Shown piece by piece: positions 9,499 to 20,009 of a DNA stretch of 64,000 nucleotides. Numbering within the stretch: the stretch's first letter is position 1; every line of letters starts with the position of its first letter. The notes under the pieces were generated by a model. That model was not told the DNA's origin. It did not search any database and saw nothing but the letters and a program-made list of their open reading frames with translations. Source of the stretch: Pomphorhynchus laevis (taxonomy: Eukaryota > Acanthocephala > Palaeacanthocephala > Echinorhynchida > Pomphorhynchidae); assembly GCA_012934845.2 (NCBI GenBank), contig WNNJ02000780.1:62001-126000 (forward strand), read 5' to 3'. The translations under genes were made by a program, and so were the position numbers.

Positions 9499-10662
9499 AT
9501 GAAGGAAGCAAGTTCGTATCTGCGATTCAGCCTAATATATTTAGCGTCTCCGACTCTGATCATATGTATAATTGCTAATCTGCTAGTAATTGTCCTACTA
9601 TGCAGAAACAAGGTGACCTCATTTCTTATTCTCTTAAACGCAATGTGCATTGCCAACTTACTTAAACTAACTGCTAGTTACGGGTTAAATGTTGTAAAGG
9701 ACATTTTCGGCATAATTATCGACCAGCAGAGCGAACTATCATGCAAAATCGTTCAAGTACTGGACTGGTCTGGATCAGTTATACTGTCAATTTCACTTGT
9801 ACTAATTGCAACCATTAGACTTGCCGCATTTACAAAGGGCAAAATGCTATCATATTACACAAGGAATTGTAAATACTGTTTGCTAGCCACCTTGATAATC
9901 ACATGTGGAATGATTGTCTTAGGGAGCATTGAGATCATCACATCATTCGGACTGGTCAATATTAGCACTGTACAACTGTGGCGCAACAACTCGGTTGGTA
10001 TCAAGACCCACTCGACCTATTTGTCTGCTATATGTACGTATAAGAGTCATTTATCGAAGTGTGTGTACTTGGGTCAGTTATTTCTATTCTATTCTATAAT
10101 TCCAGCCTTCTGTATGGCTTCGTTTTGTTTATTGATTAGAAACTTTCTTCTTAAAACAATTAACATGAATCCATGTAACGAACAGATTATACGCCACTTT
10201 CATTATCACAACCAAGTAAATAAGGCATTTCTTACATTGAGTGCTATACATTTTCTCTGTACTATTCCTTACCTCTGCGTCTGGCTGTGGATAACACTAC
10301 GACCTGTTGATTTTAAAATTAATTCAATACCATATGTTATCGCAAAATCAACATACTACGTGGGTATTATTAACCATTCATTAAATGTTTATATATGTGG
10401 CATAACGAATCGACTAATTAAATGTAAACTAAAGTTACTGTTTCATCGAATTGGTTCATGTTGGTCTTTATCTAAATCTGCGACAGCAGACAACAGAAAG
10501 TCAACAGTCAATAAAATAGTTCATTTGGAAAGACCAACCAAACACATTCGATGTTCTAACAGCACAACGTTTAAAATCATCGATGATATTTGCTTACATA
10601 ATCGTAACGCGGAAACTGGATATAGCTTTATTCTTACAGCGTCGGCGTCCAGTGACTATTAA
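9499..10662 (+). CDS. Rhodopsin-type (class A) G-protein-coupled receptor, intronless
   Basis: The frame from the ATG at 9499 gives 387 residues; the codon before it is TTG, so 9499 is the start. Seven hydrophobic segments lie at about 11-34 (N27 at the TM1 Asn position), 41-65, 82-108, 125-149, 189-216, 242-267 and 279-302. C82 at the start of TM3 and C179 in loop 2 would form the conserved disulphide. TM6 has FLCTIPYLCVWLW (Pro-kink P257). The DRY box is altered to TIRLA (R106) and NPxxY to HSLNVYI. Loop 2 carries NIS and NNS glycosylation sites. It should act in the plasma membrane, probably coupling a peptide or small ligand to G proteins; the ligand cannot be read from sequence. AATAAA at 10664-10669 directly follows the stop. 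No introns, normal for many invertebrate peptide receptors. Confidence 0.88.
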   Translation: MKEASSYLRFSLIYLASPTLIICIIANLLVIVLLCRNKVTSFLILLNAMCIANLLKLTASYGLNVVKDIFGIIIDQQSELSCKIVQVLDWSGSVILSISLVLIATIRLAAFTKGKMLSYYTRNCKYCLLATLIITCGMIVLGSIEIITSFGLVNISTVQLWRNNSVGIKTHSTYLSAICTYKSHLSKCVYLGQLFLFYSIIPAFCMASFCLLIRNFLLKTINMNPCNEQIIRHFHYHNQVNKAFLTLSAIHFLCTIPYLCVWLWITLRPVDFKINSIPYVIAKSTYYVGIINHSLNVYICGITNRLIKCKLKLLFHRIGSCWSLSKSATADNRKSTVNKIVHLERPTKHIRCSNSTTFKIIDDICLHNRNAETGYSFILTASASSDY

Positions 10663-11343
10663 TAATAAAGATTAGGCTCAGCGACTGTTGTAATTGATTC
10701 AAAAAAGCGTTTGTTTGCCGACTGTATAGTTAATTTAATCTTCTTATTGTATGTTAAGAGTAGTATAGATAAAGCCATATTTTTTCAATGCTCTTTCTGA
10801 AATTGCATACTTGTCTCAACAAATTATTTTTCAAATCAGTAGTTTTTGATTTTATGTGCTAAATTTTAATGTCAAAAAAACTAATTTGAACTGGTTACAC
10901 TGTATTGTAATAATTTATTTTTCTCGTAAATATACTTTATACTTTATATCAACAATTTTTGACAGTCCACCATCTGAACAATGGCTAGTTTAAATGCGTA
11001 TCCCGCTTTCCCTGATTTGCTGGTATATTCAATATACCAGCAAATATAGAAATTAATTATATATTCCTTTAAAAATATTCGTTTTTATATATTCCTTTAT
11101 TTTTCTTGTATTTACTAATTTTATTACGCCAGTAATTTCTATTTTACAATAAATCAATAAAATTATGTGATGGTGTTATCCAGATAGTGTTATAATTATT
11201 TTTTATATTTCGCTGATTGAATGTACAATAACTTTTTAAAATTTATGGAAATGTTTAGTTAAACTTATCTGAAAATTAAATATATTCAACGAATTGTACC
11301 GCGGACCCAGATCGTAAGTCGATACAGCATTATATTCATCATC
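10663..11343. other. AT-rich spacer after the receptor gene
   Basis: It holds the poly(A) signal at 10664 and the palindrome at 11015-11045. No other gene or repeat recognised. Confidence 0.45.
11015..11045. repeat. Nearly perfect palindrome, 15-bp arms, one-base centre
   Basis: ATTTGCTGGTATATT (11015-11029), centre C, and its exact complement 11031-11045. Confidence 0.9.
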
Positions 11344-11529
11344 ATAAATTATGGGTTAAAAAACGTGCAAAGAGGATTCAATACGTTTCGTCCTTTTTCA
11401 ATTGTAATTTGCTTTAACACTTATAAATTTTCTTCCAAATTGTAATTTTCAAGCAAATTACAATTGAAAAGGCCAAAAAGGCCAAAACGTCTTGAATCCT
11501 CTTTGCACGATTTTTGACCCGTAATTTAT
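11344..11529. repeat. Inverted repeat, Penelope pseudo-LTR-like
   Basis: Left arm ATAAATTATGGGTTAAAAAA…GTGCAAAGAGGATTCAA… is mirrored by the right arm ending …TTGAATCCTCTTTGCACGATTTTTGACCCGTAATTTAT. Arms are about 80 bases with a few differences. Each arm carries, reading toward its outer end, AATTGAAAAGG…AAAACGT followed by TTGAATCC. This is close to the CTGANGA-stem-GAAACG hammerhead signature known from Penelope-like pseudo-LTRs, though degenerate. No coding part lies near, so it would be a solo or residual terminus. Confidence 0.6.
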
Positions 11530-11623
11530 TATGGTTGAGTATATATAGAAAGTTTGGTTTAATTTTATATACCTACCTATTTTCATATATATGACAAAAT
11601 TCTTGATTATATATATTTATATA

Positions 11624-12013
11624 TAGAAAACTCCTTTATTCACTATGAAGCCGTATTTTCTAAAGTCAGAAACGCCTCTATATATATTGTTTCGTTTGTG
11701 ATCATGAAGATTGATTGAAATCGGGATTGGTAATCCTTTAATGGATGCTTATTTATTGAATGAATACTTGCTAGGTCACACAAGGTGACTTTCGCATTGA
11801 AAACCAGCTACAGAATCCTTCCTTCATGATATCCAATTCCATACACCCTGACTACTACCGGCACCATTGCCACAGCGGTTTTTCGTTTCGACCGCTTTTT
11901 GACATATGTTGGTAGCCCCGAGCTCGTAAGAAGGCCGGCAACCAACTCTTATCCTATATATATAGAAAACTCCTTCATTCACAATAAAGGCGTATTTTCT
12001 GAAGTCGAAAACG
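11624..12013. repeat. Direct repeat of about 55 bp flanking a GC-richer block
   Basis: 11624-11680 and 11958-12013 share TATAGAAAACTCCTT…ATTCAC…GTATTTTCT…AAGTC…AAACGCC. Within the second, GGCGTATTTTC pairs with GAAAACGCC around TGAAGTC. The 280 bases between are less AT-rich, with a GCGGT…ACCGC hairpin near 11874, and match nothing I know. It could be an insertion with its own ends or two termini of a small element. Confidence 0.5.
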
Positions 12014-12140
12014 CCATGATCCACTATGTTAAATAGGGAATAAAACGACCAATGGGTACCTTATTCTACTGATGACTGTTGAGGGGTACTCCATCATTTC
12101 GATACTGAAGTGGTCGTCTAGAAGTGACATGAAGCCTGAA

Positions 12141-12177
12141 AGTTATAGTTTTTCTATTACATAGAAAAACTATAACT
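12141..12177. repeat. Perfect inverted repeat, 17-bp arms
   Basis: AGTTATAGTTTTTCTAT (12141-12157), loop TAC, complement 12161-12177. Confidence 0.92.
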
Positions 12178-12396
12178 ATTACTCATATCGTCAAAAATAC
12201 ACAAAAACCTTTAGATAAAGTACATAGGCACAAAGACTCCGTATTAGCAAAAAAATATCCACAAAGATTTCTTTATTGATATCAACGGCACGTCAGAATT
12301 TGAATTTAAAATTTTCCATAATAACAATTTGAATTTTTAAATTTAAATTGTTATATATAAATTAATTTACATAATATATTATTATATAAATATTGT

Positions 12397-12590
12397 TAAT
12401 ATAATTGTTTTTCACAAGCTTTCGACCACTTTCTGGTCTTCTTCAGGAATATAATTGTAAATATTTATAGCTAAGAATATTTTTTAAGTAAGAATATTTT
12501 TGAAGGTTAAAAAATATTCTTAGCCATAAATACTTATGGCTAAGATTCTTTCAGGTCGAAAGCATTAAAAACAATTAGAATAACTATTGT
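12397..12590. repeat. Inverted repeat with hammerhead-like core (Penelope pseudo-LTR-like)
   Basis: The left arm (12397-12486) and right arm (12506-12590) mirror each other: TAATTGTTTTT…GCTTTCGACC…TCAGGAAT…TAGCTAAGAATATTTTTTAA. On the minus strand 12447-12413 reads CCTGAAGAAGACC, then AGAAAGT, then GGTCGAAAGC: a CUGANGA box, a GACC/GGTC stem II and a GAAA box in the right order. That is the conserved core of hammerhead ribozymes known to occur in Penelope-like pseudo-LTRs. Stems I and III were not worked out with certainty, so activity is not claimed. The right arm keeps only GGTCGAAAGC. Confidence 0.6.
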
Positions 12591-12867
12591 CTTTGAACTA
12601 TTCAGTGTATAACTTAATTTAAATTATAAATTTTACTTAATTTTATTTAGGTAAGACGTAATGGTCTAACAAGACGTATCGGTCTAATTCGACCTTTGTC
12701 AATATAAAACAGAAATCCACATAAAGCTGAAATATTACAAAATGATTACAATAATATAAGTTAAGTTATATCTGACCAGCTTAAACGAGCATCATCGTCT
12801 GCATTTATCAACTGCACATATGCAATTAATTACTAGCTGGTCACGTTCTTTTCTTTCTTATCCGCTA

Positions 12868-12906
12868 TTCAATAATAATAAAGATTTTCTTAAACAAAAA
12901 ATAATA
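12868..12906 (-). repeat. Fragment of LINE X 3' tail
   Basis: ATAATAATAAAGATTTTCTTAAACAAAAAATAATA is repeated almost exactly at 13369-13403 and, inverted, near 54654-54690 at the end of LINE X copy 3. The two forward copies bracket 465 bases containing the small frame at 13113-13355. Confidence 0.65.
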
Positions 12907-12973
12907 CAATTGCACATCTTTTAAGATGTGCAATTGAAATCCATCGGTTTTAATTGTATTTATAAATACAATT
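12907..12973. repeat. Two adjacent palindromes at the LINE X tail fragment
   Basis: CAATTGCACATCTT (12907-12920) pairs perfectly with 12923-12936 around TT. AATTGTATTTA (12952-12962) pairs perfectly with 12963-12973. They begin exactly where the tail fragment at 12868-12906 ends. Confidence 0.85.
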
Positions 12974-13112
12974 ATATAATTGTATTTAATATATAATTGT
13001 ATTGTATTTATAAAATACAATACCTGCGATGAATCAGTAAAATATGTCGATTCATTCAAAGCTAATTAGCATTTCCCTTTTTGAATTTACATTTTTCAGC
13101 TACTCTGTTACA

Positions 13113-13355
13113 TCACATGGTAATTCTGTCGATCTGTATTAGTCTTTCTTGAAAGAGGCACCTCCTTATATTTGTTAACTTTATCAAGGTTTTATACATA
13201 TGTTCACTTTTAACATACATTCCTTGATGAGTCTGAATCGATGAACGGCTTATCTTTTTCCCAAGCAAATTTGCAACTTTACAGCTGGCTTTTGTTGCGT
13301 GATTTCCTTGATGTATAACATTGAATGGAAAAATTGCCTTTGTTTTCGTTTCCAT
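13113..13355 (-). pseudogene. Small frame, weakly like GTF2I-repeat/ZBED (hAT-derived) proteins
   Basis: 80 residues from an ATG on the minus strand. The segment TKASCKVANLLGKKISRSS loosely recalls the ASYKVAxxLGKKxKPF stretch of ZBED/GTF2IRD2-like hAT-derived proteins. Nothing else diagnostic (no zinc finger or catalytic triad) is present. It is bracketed by the two LINE X tail copies. It could equally be chance. Confidence 0.25.
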
Positions 13356-13368
13356 CGTTGTCAGTTTC

Positions 13369-15720
13369 TATAATAATAAAGATTTTCTTAAACAAAAAAT
13401 AATAAATGCGGATAATATAGATTGTCAGTTAAAGAAAAGAAAAGACAACATGTCAGATAATTCTTCTTTCTTCGATTCTGTTAAAAAGTCCCCTATCTTT
13501 ATAACATCAGGTCAGGTGGGATCTGAGCGCCACCAGCCAATCCAACACGCCGCCTTCCGACTAAACCATCCAGGGTCTTTCACTCCCGAAGAATCCAATC
13601 AAGGCGGACTATACCGCCTTAATTGAAAATAATAAATTTTTTTCAAAATTATAAATTTTGATTATGAAACCCCAGTCTGGATAGACTAGGGTTTCATAAA
13701 AGAACCTGACCTGGGGTTCCATGAAAGACAATCACCTGCGATTTAGCGGAGTTTAAAATAAGATTGGACTTGGGTAACTGGTCTCTTAATCTTAAAAAGA
13801 AACGGCTGATGTCAGAGATTACGTCTTTACACCTGCGTCCAGAGAACAGGGATGTGGTATCATCAGCGTATACCACTAGACGTTGTTCGCGTTTAAATAC
13901 TTTTAAGAGCTCAACGGAAGCAGCAAGATATAAGATTGGAGAAAGAGGTGATCCTTGAGGAACACCCGTAATAAGGTAGAACTGACGCGCAGCAGGGTCG
14001 TATTCATAATAGAATCGCTTTGTGTACAGCAGTATCTCAACCCTGTTAACAATTCTCGCAGGCAAACCAAGGGACCTGAGAGAAGAGATAACAAAAGGAA
14101 TGGAGATGCGGTTAAATGCAGCAGAAAAGTCAAGGAAAACAGCCACAGCAAGTTGATGAATATTCACCTGACAAAACTGATGCACTTCACTTATAGCCGA
14201 ATAGACAAGGCGACCTTTGACGAACCCATGGAAACCTGGTGGGATTAAGTTTCGCCTACTTATATGATTGCGGATTTTACGCGCAAGCACTTTCTCGTAA
14301 ATCAACACGAGGGAATTCTGAATTAAAATGTGCCGCAGGTCTTTAGTACAAGAGAACGGATTGTTCTTTGAAATAAAAGCAAGTCAACTAATGTTGTGCC
14401 GGCTACATCGGAAGGGGTGGATAATAGCATTGTGACGGCCACTTCTCTTTGTTCGGCTGTCAAAAGCTGACAGACACGAGAAGAGAGTGGAGCGACTGAT
14501 TTGGAGGTGCCCGGAAGGGCCACAGGAGTTAAGAATATCTGTGACAGATATATCTCTACTCCTAAAGTCACCCCAAGGCGGGATTGGTTGCGGTGATTGA
14601 GTGGCTCCATAATTATGTAGTGATAGTGTTACCTCCAAAACTTTGTCAAGACCTATTTTTCCAATCCAGCCCAATCCTCTATTCCTCAAGAGACAAACTT
14701 ATCCTTCTTGAATATCTTCCAGAAAATAGACTGGGCTGGACTAAATGAAGCAATGCTTGCCCTATCCTTACACAGTTGGAACCTATATCTAGTGCTCCAA
14801 TATTCTTTCGAGAGGACTTGCCTGGCAGAAACGGAGAGATTGGGAAGACGGAGCATATATGGTACGGTTTTGAGTTTTGTCGGAGAAAGATTGTAAATAT
14901 GACCTTTGTAGTTTGTCGAAAGCATCGCAGTAGCTTACGAAAAGAGGTAGGAATTAGATTCGGTTAGACTCTCATTCCCAATTTGGGGGAAGCGTTGGAT
15001 AGCTGCCTGAAAACAAGCCACTCTGATAGGATCAAAGTGGAATCTCCTTCGAAGCATCGGATCCTCTTCTATCCGCCAATGAATCAAATCATGAGAGGTT
15101 TACAGATGTTGTCGCGACTGCTCCGTACAGTGGGGTGTCAACAGCCACCTCTCATGGAGGAGTAATAAGTCGATGAGAGAATACGTTGTTGAGCAATGAA
15201 ATGTGGGGGAAGGTGGTTTGTGAATAAGATAACCGTTCCTGGCTCTGCGCAGTGCTGTATTAATCCAAAGACCAGTTCTGTCGTTGAAATCACCAAGTAA
15301 CATGTCGTAACCGCTACCCAATATACGATTCAGAAGGTCACGGTTCTTGTGAATTTCTCCTGGTCGGATATAGATATTGGCTATGCTGATGCGTTTACCG
15401 TTTATATATAGTGATATAACTAAACAACACAGGGCTGGACAAGAATAGTGTAGCAAGAGAAAAGATCTTAAAGAGCATTTAACTAAGGTTAGAAGAACTT
15501 AAGATGAAGTAGAGTGAGGCGAGGTTATGTACGATGTATAGTGGGAACAAATGTGCTTAGGGATAAATCGAGTAATGTCCAGGGGGAGACGAATAGACCT
15601 CGTCTCCTGAAGGACTATAACATCTGCATCTCTACCGGATCGAAGTCTAATGGCAGAAGCACATCCCCAATTCCACTGAAGGATTTTAAGTGAAAAAGGA
15701 TCACGAGTACTTGCATTGTG
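13369..15720 (-). mobile_element. LINE family X, copy 1: endonuclease and reverse transcriptase
   Basis: A non-LTR retrotransposon of the Jockey/I group, 3' end near 13369. On the minus strand from 15720: an apurinic-type endonuclease (LQWN…, QETRSI, NIYIRPG, MLLGDFND, then SLIDLLLLH at about 15160); a linker (14925-14686, YMLRLPNLS…); and RT with GFHGFVKGR, AVFLDFSAAF (motif A), GVPQGSPLSPILY (motif B) and VVYADDTT (motif C) at about 14308-13694. Its proteins nick target DNA and copy the element's RNA there. It is not intact: the frame changes between 14610 and 14308, and the RT C-terminus is shortened after KSQVIVFHG compared with copies 2 and 4. 13403-13690 is 3' untranslated sequence shared with copies 2 and 3. 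Confidence 0.85.
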
Positions 15721-16972
15721 TTAGGTTAGCTGGGTGGGATTGCCTTCCCCTAGACGAAGCCAGAGGCGGAAAGGTTGCCATCACCGCCGCTAGCGCCGTC
15801 CAGAGTAGGCACTTGCCCACTGGCTTTATCTTCGTTTCCCAGATAGTCCTTTCTCTGTTTATACATATTTCCGACTTTAATAGGGGGAATAATGTGGACT
15901 GACACTGCCCTTTTCTTTGATTCCGGTACCGATTGTTTAGTTTTTCCGTAGGTGTGGGAAGTGAGCACAATAGATTATAAATCAAACAATTCATTTCGCT
16001 TAGGAATCTCCTATTATTAATATCTAGTAACTGAATAATATCCTTATCCGTCATGCCGGAATCTGCAACGCAAGCTGAATCAGTAGACGGATTCGCATAT
16101 TTGGGAGCTTGGCCCATGTAAGTTCTTCTATAGCTTTTGTAATTACACTTCTGGGGCCATGCGGGATGGTCACCTTTACAATTCGAGCATACAGGGTGAG
16201 CCTCGCATTCCGCCCCCCTTCAGAAGGCTGGCACAGGAGTCGGAGCTACAGACTCCATAAATTTTCGGGGTAGTGCATGTGGACTCCAATGCCCCCACTG
16301 ATGACATGTATTGCAGTAGTGTAGGTCATGTTATCTTCTTCTAAGATAGAAAATCTCAGATTGTACCCCAGGAAGGGGTTAGATGCCGACATGGCTATAA
16401 TCTCAGCATGGCCGGAGTCGACAGAGCAAAAGGCAATCGGTGAATCATGGCCAACCTTACTTTTCACCGAATGAACCGATGACAGTATGTATAGTGTTTT
16501 CAGTAAGTTCAAATTCTCCACCCCTAAGTGAGGGGAGAAATTAGTTATTTTAACAAAGCATGGATAGGCTTAAATTCCAACTTTCCTAAGTGTGTAAGAT
16601 TCTTCTCAAAAAAATTACTGCATTCGTTGGCTAGATCGGTAGTTGTAAAAGAAATCTTTATAGTAGACTCGTACAAATGAACAGAGTTGAACAAAATACG
16701 GTTATTATGATCATTTACGAAGACACGAAGAAGGTATTGAAAAGATTGTCTAGCTTTACAAGATTGTATGTAATGTAAAGATTGTATCTTTACATTGTTG
16801 ATACGAAGGATGTCATTATCGGACATTCTAAAGGCCGTGAGAGAATAAGTTGATTTAGCTTTCTTGGCTACAGCAGACCTGGAGAATGTATTTTGGTAAT
16901 CCTTAAAGCAAGTACATTTACGGGGCCATGCCGGATGGCTCGCACCACAGTTTAAACATAGATGGGGTGCCA
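15721..16972 (-). pseudogene. LINE X copy 1, ORF1 (gag-like nucleic-acid-binding protein)
   Basis: Minus-strand frames show the nucleic-acid-binding ORF1: a domain with NNRILFNSVHLYESTIKISF (present in all copies), then GYNLRFSI, and zinc knuckles whose cysteine pattern survives in pieces (CHQWGHW-like, CSNCKGDHPAWPQKC near 16170). ORF1 proteins of this class coat element RNA. The frames 16973-16545, 16521-16246 and 16117-15701 are successive parts separated by frame changes. It lies immediately upstream of the endonuclease, in the expected order. Confidence 0.65.
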
Positions 16973-17720
16973 CGCACTCCCCCCGGAACTAATTCTTTGG
17001 CACGGTAGAAGACCACAAACGCAACAAGTATTTGAGCAGGAGCAGTTTGAGGCCCAGTGCCCCCCTCCCCACTTATGACATGTATTACAGTGGGCGTAGG
17101 TAAGATCCTTAGCACTCAGGACAGATAAGCGTAAATTGTACCCTAAAAGGGGTTAAAAGAATATTTTGCAAGAGTTTCAGCATGCTTAATAGGGGATGAA
17201 CAAAAACAAACAGGAAGGGAAATCAATTTTCCCCATAAGAGGCCTGAAGTTAGAAATTTCGTAAACGGTTTTCAAAGCTTCGATATCCTTATCCTCTAAA
17301 TGCAGAGGAAGATAGTTTACTTTAACTGATGCCAGAATGGGTTTAAAGTGAATTGAAACCAGATGTTTTAGATTCGAATCAAAGAAAATCTCATATTCCT
17401 TCGAATATCAGAGGTTACGAAGGAGATTTTTATTTCAGACTTAAGAAGTTTGACCGAATTGAACAGGATTCGGTTGTCATACTTATTAATAAAGGGTCTT
17501 GGACCAAACAAGACATGGCTAGACACCAGTAATTTAAAAGGAGGGAGGACTTTAAAAAGCACTTAACTAAGGTCAAGAGTCCTTGAGATGAAGATGAGTG
17601 AGGTGGCGTTATGTACGGAGTATAGTGGGAACAAATATGCTTTGAGATAAATCGAGTAATGTCCTGGGGAAGACGAATAAAACAAACACTAGCCGTCAAT
17701 ATAAGTATGCATATTTGACA
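16918..17720 (-). pseudogene. Second, partial LINE X copy joined upstream of copy 1
   Basis: From 17690 to 17505 the minus strand repeats the endonuclease N-terminus (LPQDITRF…, matching 15470-15610). At about 17500 it then jumps back to ORF1 (NRILFNSVKLLKSEIKISF, 17490-17370) and on to zinc knuckles (CLNCGASHPAWPRKC, 16960). Endonuclease before ORF1 is the reverse of the normal order, so this is a joint of at least two copies or an internally rearranged one. Confidence 0.65.
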
Positions 17721-19373
17721 CACAAATTACGCTACAATTCCTTAAAGCCTCTACTCTACAGCTGCTAAATTCGAATGTTTTACTTGAAAACTATTTTTTT
17801 ATAATTTTCGTAAATTTTGAAAACCTCTAAGGAAGCGTCCTTTGTAAAAGAAGGCCTTAATGAGAAATAACCTTTCCAATGGTACTCACATTCTTTTATA
17901 TTTATAGTATCAAATACTTTTCTCCTTATAAGTAAAATTAAAAAAACTCAAATGTTTAAACCGCAAAGTTAAAATTTTACGTTTACATCATACGTATTTT
18001 CAGTGAAAATGCAAAGAGCAGTGTAAACCTTTCGTAATTTTAAGACTGAACTCTGAATTTGTTACAAAAAAGAGAATTAAAATACAATAAAGCATCACAT
18101 TGAGATTAGAAGTACTCACGATTTTGCTAATTTTACATTCTCTCCTTTGTAAATTTCTTACGCCATCAAATAAACATAATACAAGTTTGTGCTGCTTCAC
18201 ATCGAGACCCGGACAGCCGCAAGCTCTAAGCACATTTGGCCAACTTGCTTATCTGAGAATACAAAATCACTGCAACATTTCCTTTTTCGAGCTTCATATG
18301 CCTGCTCTTAGACTTGAACATAAAATGTTGAATATTGGAGTTCAAGCATAAAACCAATTAATTAAGTTTTTAAGAGATAATGTATATAATTAGCATTGAT
18401 GTCAACTGATGTTACTATTTAACATTTGGTTTTAACATATTTTATACGATATCTTAATATAGACTGATGAGTAACTGTTTATTATTAAAATATAATAATA
18501 ATATAATTATAATAATTATATTATTATTCAATAATCGATTTGATACGCTTTGAAGTATCATATCAAATTTTGATGAGATCATTCTTCAAATTGCAACAAT
18601 TTGCAATTTCTATCGGTAGCAATGATGTTTATTTCTATCATTTTTGCCTTTGACTTTATAAAGAAAAATGAAACGTTCATTTTGAAATTTAATTCGCATC
18701 ATATCGTTAATGGAATAAATACTAATTCCGCCATTAAATCTTTACAATAAAACTAAGCTCTTTTGTTACACGTTTAAATTCTCTTGCTTGAGGAAATGTT
18801 CTTTTTTATCTAAATTTAGTTATGTTAATGTAAGCTGACACTTCAACACAACATTTTTAAATATTGAAATTTAGGGTTTTAACGTTTTATTTAAAATCTA
18901 ACTACAGTTTGTAGAACGAGATATTTATAGTAGTCACACAATCTACATCAGCAATGTCGATTTTTTTTATTAAGAATGCAAACTTGTCAATTACTTTACG
19001 AATAATTATCTTAAAATAACTTGAAATAACAAGATATTACAACGAATCAATAATTGCAACATCTGTTTTTTGACATGTTGCCCTGTGATGGAGCTATAGC
19101 AGGAAATTTTATACACTGAATAAGTACATCTTGTTGAAGGTATCTATAACAATTACACATTAAGAAGTCAAATAGATGTTTAATTATTTAGTCAGATCAT
19201 TAGCAAAATACCATACACAGACATTTAAAACAATGATCTATATCTCAAGCTATTAATAAAGGTCAATATTCACATTTGATAAACATAAATTAAGCATATT
19301 AATTGTTTAACAATTTTTTAAATTTTATCTTTAAATAGATTAAATACTTTTAAATATTTCATCAATCAACTTC
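17721..19373. other. AT-rich spacer with one possible minus-strand exon
   Basis: No recognisable gene. On the minus strand around 18232-18125 an open stretch encoding CGCPGLDVKQHKLVLCLFDG…RRECKISKI is preceded by an AG (TGTGCTTAG) and followed by GTGAGTAC, which would suit a roughly 110-bp internal exon. It resembles no family I know, and no partner exon was found. The plus-strand 83-codon frame at 18100-18351 lies opposite it. Confidence 0.3.
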
Positions 19374-20009
19374 TTGACAAGAAAAACAATAAAAAATAAA
19401 AGTACACGAGATTTTTCATGTCAACCACTGGTCCGGGTGTCGGGTTGTGGAGGCAGCTCACGAACCAAACAAGGGTATCTCCCACATAAGTACTATCAAG
19501 CAGAGCCTGAAGATTTTCCACGAAAACCGTGTTCCGAGATAATGTTGGAAGCATACGCACACACAACAGTTATCTCCTTTCCTTCTTTGACTAAAAGTCT
19601 CAAGGACGCCAGTCTTTCGTTCATTTGGTAAAGCATTTTTGCCACGAACCACAACTGGGGATTTATAAGTATCCTTACACCCGAATAGTTCAAGGTACAA
19701 CCTTTATCCAAAATTTTTGTTCCAGTTCCAGCATAACGAAGAGAAGTCACTTTCACTATTTCTAGACCGAAACCAACCATCTCTTCAACTAATTCTGGTC
19801 CCTTCCCCGCCAGCGAGATAACATTCCACGTTCCTACATGAAGGCTAGTCCCATCGAATGTTCATGCCTCTTTCGCTGTATCCGTACAACTGCCTGGTCA
19901 CACGGCACTCGACAATAAAAACTCTTCCGGTCAGTGGTGAATTGACCATTGTTCTTCGCACTTGATTTATATTTTGTAATTTTTTTACTAGTCATTTTCA
20001 TTGTCTTCG

